Assembly (NCBI RefSeq): GCF_001949145.1
Contig: NW_019091424.1
Coordinates: 1,490,057 to 1,506,515 of the forward strand
Direction of reading: 5' to 3'
From: Acanthaster planci
Taxonomy: Eukaryota > Echinodermata > Asteroidea > Valvatida > Acanthasteridae
DNA: 16,459 nucleotides
Both the position numbers and the translations under genes were made by a program. Positions 7,551 through 16,459 of the stretch are shown one piece after another. The notes under the pieces were generated by a model, which did no database searches, was not told the DNA's origin, and saw only the letters and a program-made list of their open reading frames with translations. How positions within the stretch are numbered: position 1 is the stretch's first letter; each line of letters starts with the position of its first letter.

Positions 7551-8567
7551 ATGAATGCGACTGTCGCCCTCACCGCGCCAGCCACGTTTCCAGCAGCGGC
7601 AACAAAAGCCTCCGAGATCCCGTCGCCTCCCGACGACGGCCGGGTGATCCTCGCCTGCGCATTGTCGTCCGTTGCCATGGTGTGCCTGGTGGCGGCCATG
7701 TTGTACTTCCGCATCACGGTGCTGCGTAAGGAGAGAACCTTGAACGCGATGCGGCGGATGGAGACGCTGGCGGAGCGGCACCAACGGGGGGAGGCTGGTA
7801 GGAGCGTCCCTGGCTCGCAGTCCCTCTGTGGTAGGCCCGTGTCTCGATCCTCCTCAACAGCTTCCCAGCTCAGCCTCAGCAGGTCCTGGCCCAGCGGCTC
7901 CTTCCGGAGACAGTTCTCCCACCCGCCGCTCAGCCCACAGTCAGAGCTGAGGCAGGGGAACCTGCACGCCATCCCCAACGGCTTCGGCAACGCGGCCACC
8001 ACCGAGCCGCTGTCCTGCTTCGTCGCCAACCCCCCGGCTACGGTCTCCACCAGACCGGAGTTTGCTCCATCCTCCTCGCCAGAAGAAAACCCACCCCGCC
8101 GCGCCAGTTGGTCCTTCGAGAACCCCGTCTTCGACCAGTGGGTCCCGCCGCTGACCAAATCTGACGACGAGGAACTGGACAGCAGCGATGACCCCGAAGT
8201 CTTCTCGCCAGGGGAGAGCGACGACGGTGCCAGGGGCCTCGCCGTTGTTAATCCCCAGCTTTCTGGGGATGGAGTGTCTCTCGTTTCCACGGCAACCGAT
8301 GAGGATGCGATCTCTCCCGGTCTCAGGATGCATCCACGAGTTTCCAGACTCTCTGGGTACTGTGGGGCCCCGCTGTACATCCGGCATGACGACCACCCGC
8401 TCTCTATGCCCACCTTACACGAAAGGGAGGACAGCAGCAGTAGCGGAGGAGGCAACGAAAAGACGACTGAGACGGAGACTACCAAAGAGACTAACCCGAA
8501 TTCGAATGACCAGCGAAACTGCACATCTATAATTATTGGCCGCGGCAGATCAGAAAGTAGCTGCTGA
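7551..8567 (+). CDS. single-pass membrane protein with long Ser/Pro-rich acidic tail
   Basis: An intronless 338-aa frame starting at an ATG in good context (ccgccATGa). A short, probably extracellular N-terminus with sequon NAT at residue 2 precedes one transmembrane helix (about 32-53). Basic residues follow at once (RITVLRKER), which places the tail in the cytosol by the positive-inside rule. The tail of about 285 residues is low-complexity: Ser-rich (about 97-130), a PKA-like RRAS (183-186), an endocytic/PTB-like ENPVFD (190-195), an acidic CK2-type stretch DDEELDSSDD (205-214), a polar Ser/Gly and Thr/Glu segment (about 290-316), and C-terminal RSESSC. It is GC-rich with GC-ending codons, unlike its AT-rich flanks. 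I recognise no family; the tail looks like an adaptor or signalling platform, by inference. The frame is open 38 codons further upstream without an ATG. A 354-codon antisense ORF covers it and is judged a shadow. Confidence 0.8.
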   Translation: MNATVALTAPATFPAAATKASEIPSPPDDGRVILACALSSVAMVCLVAAMLYFRITVLRKERTLNAMRRMETLAERHQRGEAGRSVPGSQSLCGRPVSRSSSTASQLSLSRSWPSGSFRRQFSHPPLSPQSELRQGNLHAIPNGFGNAATTEPLSCFVANPPATVSTRPEFAPSSSPEENPPRRASWSFENPVFDQWVPPLTKSDDEELDSSDDPEVFSPGESDDGARGLAVVNPQLSGDGVSLVSTATDEDAISPGLRMHPRVSRLSGYCGAPLYIRHDDHPLSMPTLHEREDSSSSGGGNEKTTETETTKETNPNSNDQRNCTSIIIGRGRSESSC

Positions 8568-8771
8568 TAAGCCTCTTCTTTTTTTCTGATTTTTATTATT
8601 TTTTTATAAATTACTTTTAAAAGATTTAGTGCCTTTTACAGAAATTGAACCGGGGTGGGAAAGGGAAAGAGGGGCGGGGCCCTCCCCTTATAAGCTCTTT
8701 TAAAAGTAACAATATCGTTCAGATGCTCAGAACATAGTAACCAATACGTGCGAGTCCTTCTAAAACCCAAG
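8568..8771. other. 3' flank of the membrane-protein gene
   Basis: T-rich then AT-rich sequence with no canonical AATAAA, running up to the MITE. A GC-rich patch lies near 8650-8690. Confidence 0.4.
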
Positions 8772-8947
8772 AATACGGGCGATTCACAATAGTGCGCCTC
8801 CAAGAGTTTACAACGCGTTGACCCAATCACAATGCACAAAATCTGTCGACCCTTCCAAACGCGCATTGGGTCGACAGATTTCGCGCACTGTGATTGCTCA
8901 ACACGTTGCATACTCTTAGAAGCGCATTATTTTGAATCGCCCACATT
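8772..8947. mobile_element. 176-bp foldback MITE, copy 2
   Basis: Same length and same arrangement as 6272-6447: AATACGGGCGATTCACAATA at one end and its diverged inverse at the other, with the central GTCGAC arms and the CAAACGCGCATT loop conserved. A perfect 5-bp direct repeat CCAAG abuts both ends (8767-8771 and 8948-8952), which is the expected target-site duplication. The short ORFs on both strands here are products of the palindrome. Confidence 0.9.
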
Positions 8948-9038
8948 CCAAGTCATTTTTCAGTGGTGTGTTGGCAACCTCCTTAGTAAAAGCTGTTTCC
9001 CCGCCCACCCGCCCTCTCATTGCTTTCTTGAATTAACC

Positions 9039-9116
9039 ATGGCAACAGTGATCGCTGCTTGGCTGTGCTTGTTTGCTCTGGGATTGTCGTTCTGTGTGGA
9101 TGTTTTGGTGTTATAA
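9039..9116 (+). CDS. candidate 25-aa hydrophobic micropeptide
   Basis: An ATG in near-ideal context (aaccATGG) opens a 25-codon frame ending in TAA. The product is almost wholly hydrophobic (Ala, Leu, Val, Trp, Cys), with one Asp near the end. It would be a membrane-spanning microprotein or, if spliced, a signal peptide; no good donor follows. The start context is the only positive evidence besides composition, so a chance ORF is likely. Confidence 0.2.
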   Translation: MATVIAAWLCLFALGLSFCVDVLVL

Positions 9117-11282
9117 TTCAAGGAATTTTTGAATTGTTTTACTCTGGTTACGACTCACAAAATAATGTTAATAATTTTGCACATCTCCTCAGAGGCAAAA
9201 GAAGCTGTGAACTGTTCGTCTGTTCACCAACCTCCCTCCTTTTTAAAGCGCCCCGCCCACTTGGATCATTTCCGAGATTCACCTTCTTAAGTAACTTTGT
9301 TGCTATTTGCTATTTTTTTAATCTGCAGCTCTAACAACATATAGGTTTCTTTGTTTGTTTGAGAGTAATGCAAATTAATATTTTCGTTTTATTGCATGCG
9401 TCGCAGCATTTTGTCTTTGAAGTGCAATAGATTTAAAAAGAAAACGTTTTGGTACTTTTTGCTTGTGGAGAATAGCAACATAATTTATGTAGCGTGTGCA
9501 TAGTGGAAAAGCACCGGAGATGATTCAAGATATATTTTTGTCATTGAGGAGGGCTTGTGCTTGGCTTTTGAGTAACACAAAGACGCGTGATCTGTCGATG
9601 AAAAACGAGTTTCCAAATAACCGCGTGCATAATAAATTCGAGCTAAAAAGTACCTGTTATGATAAATGCCAAACCTTGCTCCAAACGTTGCTTTTTCGTA
9701 TCATGATGAATGAAAGGTTCAGCGCACTATTTAAGATAAATTTCAAGCATTTTATATTTTACTAATATCGAAAACTTACCAAAATTTTTGTACAGACAGC
9801 GCTTTAAAACTAAAACCAAAAGTTAGCCTTATGAGAACGAAAAGCCTTTTAGTGATGATCGTACGTGCGCTTTGTTCACGATGTACATGTACGTAATTTT
9901 GTCTGTACAAGCAGAGAAAAGGGAAGTAATTTTATTGAAATTTTTGTACCAAAATAAGGATTGAGGGTCAGGTGTTGGCCGGTTTCGGTTTCGTGTGTGT
10001 TTTTGTGTGGACATCTGATCTCTTTCAATGCATGCACTATGCAATATGGCTTACATGCATGGGCGTCAGGAAAGTATCCGCCTTTTTCGAACGAAAATGA
10101 TTGACTAGACTGTGGAGCCCGCGGTGAGGCTTGGAACATACACCTTTGGTCAAATTTTCTCAAAACCTCGGCTTCGTTTCCTTGTTGGGCTCAACAGATA
10201 CAAATCCGATATTATTTTCGCCTTTAGGCTGAGTTTGGAGAAAAGGTCATGGCTGTGTTTTAGGCCACGTGACTCATGAGGACGGATGCGTAATTATGAT
10301 GTGGAATTCATGCATTCTTGTTTTTAGCTTTTGGGAGTTGTGCGTTGAATGACTGTTTTATGGTGTGTGACGGTAATCGCCCGAAACAAACAATCGTCAG
10401 TAAAATGTAGGCATCCTTCGGCTTTTATTTTTTTATAGATTTGTGAATGTTCCAAATATGGATGCCGCAGCTTGAGAGATGGGAATTTTACGCATATCAG
10501 CTTGAAATGGTTAAAGGAAATTTCTTGGCAAATTCGTCAATGATTCGAAAGCGATTTTTCACCTCGACAACAATCCACTTTTCTGGATTAATCAATTATT
10601 TACCAGTCGAACTGCACCGAGACGATCGCTTGAATTCAACACATCTGTTTGATACTGTCAGGTTTCATAACATTTGCTCCCTGTGTTCTGAAAAACGTAT
10701 TTTTTCCAATATCTGATTATTCTCAAGTCAGAAAAAAAAGATAGATTACTTTTCATCTATTTAGTTGGGAGAATTTATTGAATCAGAATTCTGATGGTAC
10801 CTTGTTAAAATTCTAACGCCTTGTGATAATAAAAGTCTGTATGAATTTATTTTTATGTAAATTGCAGGACAATGATTTTGTATGTTAAGAATGATTTGAA
10901 CAGGTCTGTTTACGGCTCGTCCAGAAGGAAGTGTTGACATCATCGACGGAAATAGATTTTGTCAAGCTGTAAGGTTAACATTACATCGACCGTTGAACAT
11001 ACGGTCTATTATTTTTCGACGTATGGAGTAGAGGCTATGACAATGTTCGTTTAACTTTCGACTGACCTCGCCTTGGTTACTTATTGACGTTCAATGCCGT
11101 GCCTCCGCGCGATGGTCTTGTTTCCAGGCGAAGTCTGAGTGTCCTTGACGTGCTGTTGACGCACACAAAGAGTCGCGATTGATAATTTCCTACACTCACA
11201 TTAACAGTGGCAGGGATCATTTACGCATGCACATGCGAACTCCTTTTCCCACAAGAAACATGTCCCCAGTACCAGCAAAGAC
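9117..11282. other. gene-poor stretch
   Basis: No gene supported over about 2.2 kb. An 11-base inverted pair TTGTACAGACA / TGTCTGTACAA lies near 9788 and 9900. Two 89-codon open frames (9496-9765 and 10447-10716) show no domain, no splice support and no compositional change, and are treated as chance. Confidence 0.5.
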
Positions 11283-11333
11283 GGTCCACCTTGGGCACCC
11301 AGCCCCCCCCCAAATTCTGGATCCGCCCAGGGT
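11283..11333 (-). mobile_element. hAT-like element end fragment
   Basis: Read on the minus strand, it gives CCTGGGCGGATCCAGAATTT followed by nine Gs. This is the familiar terminal block of CAGGGGCGGATC-type hAT non-autonomous elements. Only one end is recognisable, so it is a fragment. Confidence 0.5.
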
Positions 11334-11585
11334 AACACCACCCCTTCCTTCAGTTCGAAAAAAAGACCAGTGACAAACGGGGTGACCAGCCAAATGTCAT
11401 GGTAATATTATTCTGCCGTTGCTTATTCCCGTAGCGTGTCCTGAAAACCTACATTAACCGGTATTCAGCGTTTAACATCTCTGGGCCAAAAAAAAAACCA
11501 TTTGCTTCTCCTGAAAGTTAGGTCCTTGAGCGTGAAATTCGTCAAACCCTGAGGAGAGATTACCCCTAGATGCATTTTTTTTGCA
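11334..11585. other. non-coding spacer
   Basis: Nothing recognised apart from an A-run near 11490 and a T-run before the ORF that follows. Confidence 0.4.
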
Positions 11586-11966
11586 ATGATACGTAGGATA
11601 ATCTACAAAATGAAAGAGTGTCTGGTTTGCGATTGTTTATGCGAGCGCTGTGGATATTTAACCGACCCTGTGTTCTGTTCGAAGGGCTGCTTTAGACATG
11701 ATGCCGCCAAATTGCGATCCGCAGAAATACGCTTAAGTGATGTTCAGACAAAACTGGATAATGTACATGTACTTAACCAGAATACGAAAAAGGGTAAACT
11801 AGCCAACGACTATTATGTTAATTTGCATCTGTTGCTAATTAGGTCTGCGTTTTCGGTGGACCGACGGCTATTTTACGAACGGCCGCTGCTGCGAGAATGC
11901 CTTGCCTGGCGTTGTTCGTTCTCTGATGAAAGTAACGGCGTGGATACACTCAGGGAAAATTTCTGA
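11586..11966 (+). CDS. doubtful Cys-rich ORF, zinc-finger-like
   Basis: A 126-aa frame from ATG 11586 (alternative ATG 11610) to TGA. The N-terminal third has seven cysteines: C12, C15, C17, C19, C22, C31 and C35. C19-x2-C22-G...F30-C31-S32-x2-C35 resembles the C-x2-C-G...FCS-x2-C pattern of FCS/MYM/TRASH-type zinc fingers. The rest is basic and helical-looking with no motif I know. The start context is weak (pyrimidine-rich, gcaATG), and codon use does not stand out from the AT-rich flanks. An ORF of this length is expected by chance in 16 kb, so coding is uncertain. It could be a young gene, a transposon remnant or noise. Confidence 0.3.
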   Translation: MIRRIIYKMKECLVCDCLCERCGYLTDPVFCSKGCFRHDAAKLRSAEIRLSDVQTKLDNVHVLNQNTKKGKLANDYYVNLHLLLIRSAFSVDRRLFYERPLLRECLAWRCSFSDESNGVDTLRENF

Positions 11967-12733
11967 AGCACAGACGAAAACTGCAACAGTAGTTGTTTTT
12001 CACAGATAGCGGGTGCAACAGGGTACCGTCGGCAAAGCAGAATATTGATCTCAAAATAATGTCTCCGTTTGGTACGGAGAAATTCTCAATTATGCTCGTA
12101 ATAACGAATAAGGCAATAAGCGATGTTGGATTTAGCGTCTGTATGCTAAGTGTTTTGCATTGAAGAGGGCTCAATGGAGGAAAAAGTATTAATATTTTAC
12201 TACTGATAAACAAGGCGTCCGACAAGTACCAGGAAATGTGTGCACTGTTTGGTTATTCTGCTTCCTCGAGGGCAAGAACAATTTATCTCTTATGTCTGTT
12301 TGTTTCCAACCCTTGTGTGGCATTTACACGCGATTTGAAGTTCCACCTGTTCTATATTCAATGGTTAAGGAAAGGATGGATTAGCAAATGGTGAAATCTT
12401 CAATGCTCGATTAGCGTCGTGTTATTTCCTGGTTCAACACACAGCACAAAGTAATCTAAAAACGCTTGGCGTTTGTTCGCGAGGGAGGATTCTGTTGAGA
12501 GTATAATGGCTAAACGTAGGCCTACCCGTGTGCCTGGTCACAGTGACTTAGCAAACCACACTCACGGTTTGCACAAAAAAGCATGCACTATTCTCCATTT
12601 TATTTAAACCTCCCGTTTCTCAAGGGCAGATCAAGCCGTTCAAGTGGGCCCCGACACGCGAACCTTTTCTATTTTTTTCCGTCAAAAGTATCGTCTTTGG
12701 AAACAAACATTAATGGTGTTCAATCTAGACACC
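11967..12733. other. non-coding stretch, nothing recognised
   Basis: Only short ORFs on both strands, with no domain or splice support. Confidence 0.5.
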
Positions 12734-12946
12734 CAGGGGCGGATTCGGGATTTTTTTCCGGGGGATTTCAAGCCGGAGAATTTTTTATTTTCTCACTTTT
12801 GCGGAAACGATGATTAAGCATTATACATGGCATGTATTGTTTACAATGGTGTTAGTGCACTTACTTTAGTTATTTTTTATTATTTGCCCCAGCTTTACTT
12901 CGTTTGCTCAGAGCGGGGGGTCTACACCCCCTCCCCTCCACGCCTG
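12734..12946. mobile_element. hAT-like MITE with 5-bp target duplication
   Basis: A 213-base unit starts CAGGGGCGGATTC and ends TCCACGCCTG. The termini are imperfect inverted repeats (8 of the first 10). The direct repeat ACACC abuts both ends (12729-12733 and 12947-12951). It is AT-rich inside, G/C-rich near the ends, and has no transposase. Length and termini resemble the element at 1116-1330 without being a close copy. Confidence 0.6.
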
Positions 12947-13198
12947 ACACCTCATACCAGTGAGATATCAGATATAATTGTTAATTATTACATCCTCACC
13001 TTTTGAGGCAGAAGCATTATTGTTGCTAGGATTTTTCCACCGGGGAAACCTCCTTTTTTTTAAGAGCAAAGTGATTTCTTGGGGCATTAAAGCTTTCATA
13101 GTTGTCATTTTTCAATGTTGGGACGTCCATGGCCCCCACTTCAAGCAAAATAGAGGGACAATGTGCGCGGTTACGACTCGCAGCACGTTTCCGTACTC
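12947..13198. other. intergenic, upstream of the six-exon gene
   Basis: No gene is supported. This is the distal upstream region of the promoter that follows. Confidence 0.4.
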
Positions 13199-13200
13199 TG

Positions 13201-13341
13201 ATTGGCTACATGCAAATTATTAAGCAAATTGACCAATCGAATGAACGGAAAGTTCCACCTCGAATTATGCAACACGTAATAAAATTTCCCTCGCGCGATA
13301 ATGGTTTCTTCAACAGTGACGTCATATCTAAAGATGGCGGC
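13201..13341 (+). promoter_or_regulatory. TATA-less promoter of the six-exon gene
   Basis: In order: inverted CCAAT (ATTGG, 13201-13205), octamer ATGCAAAT (13210-13217), direct CCAAT (13233-13237), a perfect palindromic CRE TGACGTCA (13317-13324), and AAGATGGCGGC (13331-13341) overlapping the start codon. The last is the YY1 consensus often found at the starts of constitutively expressed animal genes. The cluster suggests NF-Y, POU/octamer, CREB/ATF and YY1 input to a short 5' UTR. Motif matches are seen; factor binding is inferred. Confidence 0.7.
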
Positions 13342-16047
13342 GAACTCGGCCGGTCCAACTTCAATCGAAAGTTTAACTTCACGAATTTGTAAGTGGATTT
13401 GCAATCACTGGAACACTAAAAAACATGCAATAACAGCAGTCATTTGTCTAGGTGTCTGTCAGTGAGTAGCGAAGTAGTTTTGCCCTGTTTCAGAATTCAA
13501 TCTTAGTTTTAACCTGCAACAAAGTGACTGTTCCCTTTTGACAATTCCTGAATCTGAAACAAATCTCAATATTGATGCAAAACTCCTCCATCTGTACATG
13601 GCAGTAGGTAACGCTGTCCTCTTTCTGGACTCTGTTTTCAAATCTCATTTAACATGTCGTGTCAAATGTGGATACAGTCAACTCTTATTACAAAATTTGA
13701 TCCAAATATTGACTGCAGTTTCGTTAAATTATGCTTCAGCGTTAAACAGATTCAGCGTCATATTTTGATTGGATGAGCTTGACAGCCACAACTAATACTA
13801 CCTTAGCTTGGGAAACCTCATGGATAAAACACGGGACCCTGCTCAAGTCAGAGATGCCATACTTAAAGGTAAACCTCCTAGAATTATGCTTCCATGAAAT
13901 TTCATCAAATTTTACATAATTTGCTTTCACCTCAGAAATGTTTGAAAATAGTTATCTAGGATATAGTTTTCAATCCTGTGGATGAAAATTTTAGTTTTCT
14001 GAGAAAGTCTTAAAAACCGGTCAATCAGGATAAAGACAAAGACATATATCAAGGTGAAAATTTCTTACAAATTTGCATCACTCCCAACATTGTTTACCAT
14101 CTGGAAATAATGAAAAATTTGAATACCCATCGTTACCCTACATCATTTATGAATGGTAAAGAAATTGAGGCATTTTGTTTGTCTTATTTGACTGTCAGTG
14201 TTCAGAGCAATGACAAGGTCTCCCAAAGGTGGACCTGCCATTGTCGTTGGACGCAAGACTCCTACCATCTCCAAAACAGGAGGAGGTAACGCTTCGTTTC
14301 TTCAATCCTAGCTCCACCACCTCTTACTTGTCATAATCCACAATACGGCTTTTCAGTGATTCCGTTTGGGACTGTTTGATTTAGCAATCGTTGCTGTACA
14401 GAATGCTCAGTTTTTGATCAACCAAAAAAAAACATGTTTTGTTCAAAAAAGAATATGCCACTGTGTCTTTGATTTGACTTATTTAGAAAGTTTCCAGGAA
14501 AAAAACTGCAAAAGTTTTTGGATTATGATCACTAACCCATTAAATGTGAAAAAAAATCGTATTGAAAATGTGGAATCCAGACACTGAAATTCTGTTTTAC
14601 AGTAAAAACAGCCACAGAAACCTTTCATAAGTACCAACTGTATGACAGCGATGATGTGATGATAAGCGACGGCATGTGCACCCCGGAGAAACAAATACCC
14701 AAGCCCAAGAAAGATGACCTAATGCCCGAGAAAGTAGCAAAACCCTTGGACAACGAAACGAGAAAAGACTATCATTGGCCGCGCACTTCCACTGTCAAAA
14801 CTCATCAGAAGGAAAAGAGGCGGAAATCCCGAGCCGAGAGGAGTCGCAAAGCTCGTCAGAAACAGCAGCAGGTCAGAGAAATACTGAAATTGATAATTTT
14901 GTAAATATCTCAAATGTTGTTGATCTTTCTTACAGGACAGTTTTGCTCAAGAAAGATTTAGTTCAATAAATGAGATTCGTGCAGCTTTTCCTTTAAAAAA
15001 GATGTTCGAACTGCAAGTTCTTTTTAATATTGCATGCACATGATTGATTAATTATACAATGCACTGTAATCACGTCTCGACTACAGGTAGCACTGAAAAC
15101 TGCACTGCACACTGCCAGTCTAATTCTAACGATACAGGGAATCATAAAAGTCAAATTAAGTCCAGATTTTCAGCTGGGGAAAAATACTAAAATTCAGGAT
15201 AAGTTCCCTTTTTCCCTTTGGTCTTTGCCTCAATCAAAAAGTCCGAAATGCCCTGTGCTTGCATTTGAAAAATATATGTTGACAAATTTATTTGTTTTTA
15301 ATCGATCAGTTTTTTTTCTTTTACTCAAAGGTTGATCCACATGAGAGAGCAGAATTTAGGAAACATGTCAAGAAAGCCAAGGAAATATCTTCGGTAAGTA
15401 GGCACTTGAAATTATTGCTTTAAAAAGCTCTTTAATTAACAGCTGTTTGCCAGTAAGCTGAAAAAAGTGTTCAGACAAAAATACAGGTTTTAGGACAAGG
15501 AATATATGCACCAGTGGATTTCTGATTCTGATTTCCGTTGGTCCAATGAAAGATCCGATCTTTCATAAGAACAGTCTAGACAGATACATGTAGATCTCTT
15601 TTGGTGCTTCTACTCGTTCAAGTAGGAAATCGCTTTAAGCTTTCATGGCTGCTCTATATGTTGGTTTGAAAAAAAATTCATTAATTCTACGGCCTTGGAA
15701 ATATTTGTGTATATTTTATATGCAGTTGCAGTGTTGCCATTTGTGTCATGTAAATTGTGAGTAATACGAGATATGAGTACATTTCAAGTTAAGTCTGCCG
15801 GGGGGGGGGGATGTGAAGTGGAATTGTGTATTCAACATTTTTTCAGGTAATTGTGACGCTTAATAATATGATGAGCCAGTGGGTAGTATTTCACGACTGG
15901 TGTCCAATCACATAGTGTTCATTAATTGGATTTTATCCTAGTGGTGCAGGACCCATTTTCACGGTTCTGCCAACCATGGAATTGCAGGCATATGATCGAC
16001 CTTCCATCATGATGTCCATGCTTAATAGACAAGTAATTGGATTCTGA
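13334..16047 (+). CDS. six-exon gene, small basic probably nuclear protein
   Basis: Exons 13334-13461, 13807-13868, 14199-14285, 14603-14871, 15331-15393 and (less sure) 15988-16047 have GT/AG borders and join in phase to a 222-aa product. Introns are 345, 330, 317, 459 and 594 bases. Donors include GTGAGT and GTAAGT; acceptors include CCTTAG, TGTCAG and TTACAG. The ATG lies in AAGATGGCGG context. Residues 1-63 are helical-looking with a short hydrophobic patch (33-42). Residues 69-92 are a Gly/Pro/Lys linker (GGPAIVVGRKTP). Residues 104-120 carry an acidic patch (YDSDD). Residues 158-179 form a dense Lys/Arg cluster like a bipartite nuclear localisation signal. Residues 183-203 are a charged helix. 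I do not recognise the family. An alternative last exon (15847-15915, acceptor TTTTTTCAG, TAG stop) also fits phase 0. No AATAAA follows 16047, so the gene may continue past the window. Confidence 0.75.
15800..15810. repeat. 11-base G homopolymer
   Basis: A G11 run in the last intron of the six-exon gene, likely length-variable. Confidence 0.9.
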
Positions 16048-16459
16048 TAAACCAAGCCAGCATTTAATTCCTGCTCAGTGTGGGATTTATGTCTGCGTAT
16101 TGTTTGAATTACGTGTACCTTATTCTCCTATGAAATACACTAATTGCTGCTACAATTTTTCTGCCATCGTTAGCCAAAATTCGTAAGCTTTACACATTAA
16201 GCAGATATCAGGGTCCAAGATTAGAGGTCATTACTGGAGTGTTGCCATATTAGCAAAGAGGTTGCACGTGCCTGTTAAAGTCTTCATCGACAAGAGGGAT
16301 ACGTGTTTACAATTTGCTGAAGTGCATGTGCAGCGTAACTGTGATGTACCAGCAGAGTAATAGGATTGCCTCAGATGGTTTGTTGAAAGTGTATCTTGAA
16401 GTTCAGGATTGACTTTATTGTAAGCACCCTTGTACCCAGGGCTGTTTGTATAGGGTGGA
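16048..16459. other. 3' flank or further intron of the six-exon gene
   Basis: No AATAAA signal and no supported ORF. If exon 6 is not terminal (its ...CAA|GTAATT could act as a weak donor), this stretch would be intronic. Confidence 0.4.

Noticed and set aside
7460-8524. 354-codon antisense ORF as a gene
   Set aside because: It starts at GTG, has no domain, and mirrors a GC-rich plus-strand gene with a clear ATG, TM helix and acidic tail. Kept only as a low-interest finding.
8636-9038. ORFs on both strands around 8.6-9.0 kb
   Set aside because: They cover MITE copy 2, and both strands read similarly because the element is palindromic.
9788-9911. TTGTACAGACA / TGTCTGTACAA inverted pair as a MITE or hairpin RNA
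   Set aside because: Only 11 bases pair over about 120, with no target duplication or second copy in the window; likely chance.

Overview
The window looks like nuclear DNA from a marine invertebrate animal. Coding sequence is sparse and split by short introns of about 130-600 bases with GT/AG borders. Animal-type promoter motifs precede one gene, there are no bacterial operons or Shine-Dalgarno starts, and several short non-autonomous DNA transposons are present. A secreted PAN/Apple protein and CAGTGG/CAGGGG hAT-like repeats with G/C runs fit a cnidarian or an invertebrate deuterostome. The sequence alone does not fix the phylum.

Layout. 1-2480: mostly non-coding, with the edge of a 25-bp tandem array, a weak two-exon secreted-peptide candidate (503-870), a 215-bp hAT-like element (1116-1330) and a 14-bp tandem array (about 1427-1513). 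2537-2914: a small secreted single-PAN-domain protein. 2915-6850: largely non-coding, with a weak two-exon candidate (3992-4278), a 69-bp tandem duplication, a dispersed repeat (copies at 3121 and 6132) and a 176-bp foldback MITE (6272-6447). 6848-7015, minus strand: a 55-aa single-pass membrane micropeptide candidate. 7551-8567: a GC-rich intronless gene for a single-pass membrane protein with a long Ser/Pro-rich acidic tail. 8772-8947: the second MITE copy, the same length as the first. 9117-13100: gene-poor, with one Cys-rich ORF of uncertain status (11586-11966) and hAT-like fragments. 13200-16047: the best-supported multi-exon gene, with a promoter carrying two CCAAT boxes, an octamer, a CRE and a YY1-type start, and exons that join in phase to encode a small, very basic, probably nuclear protein that I do not recognise.

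I see no evidence that these genes form one pathway; they read as unrelated neighbours. No CRISPR array, rRNA, tRNA or bacterial-type mobile element was recognised. The points most worth following up are the unrecognised six-exon gene, the orphan tailed membrane protein, the phospholamban-like micropeptide candidate and the MITE pair.
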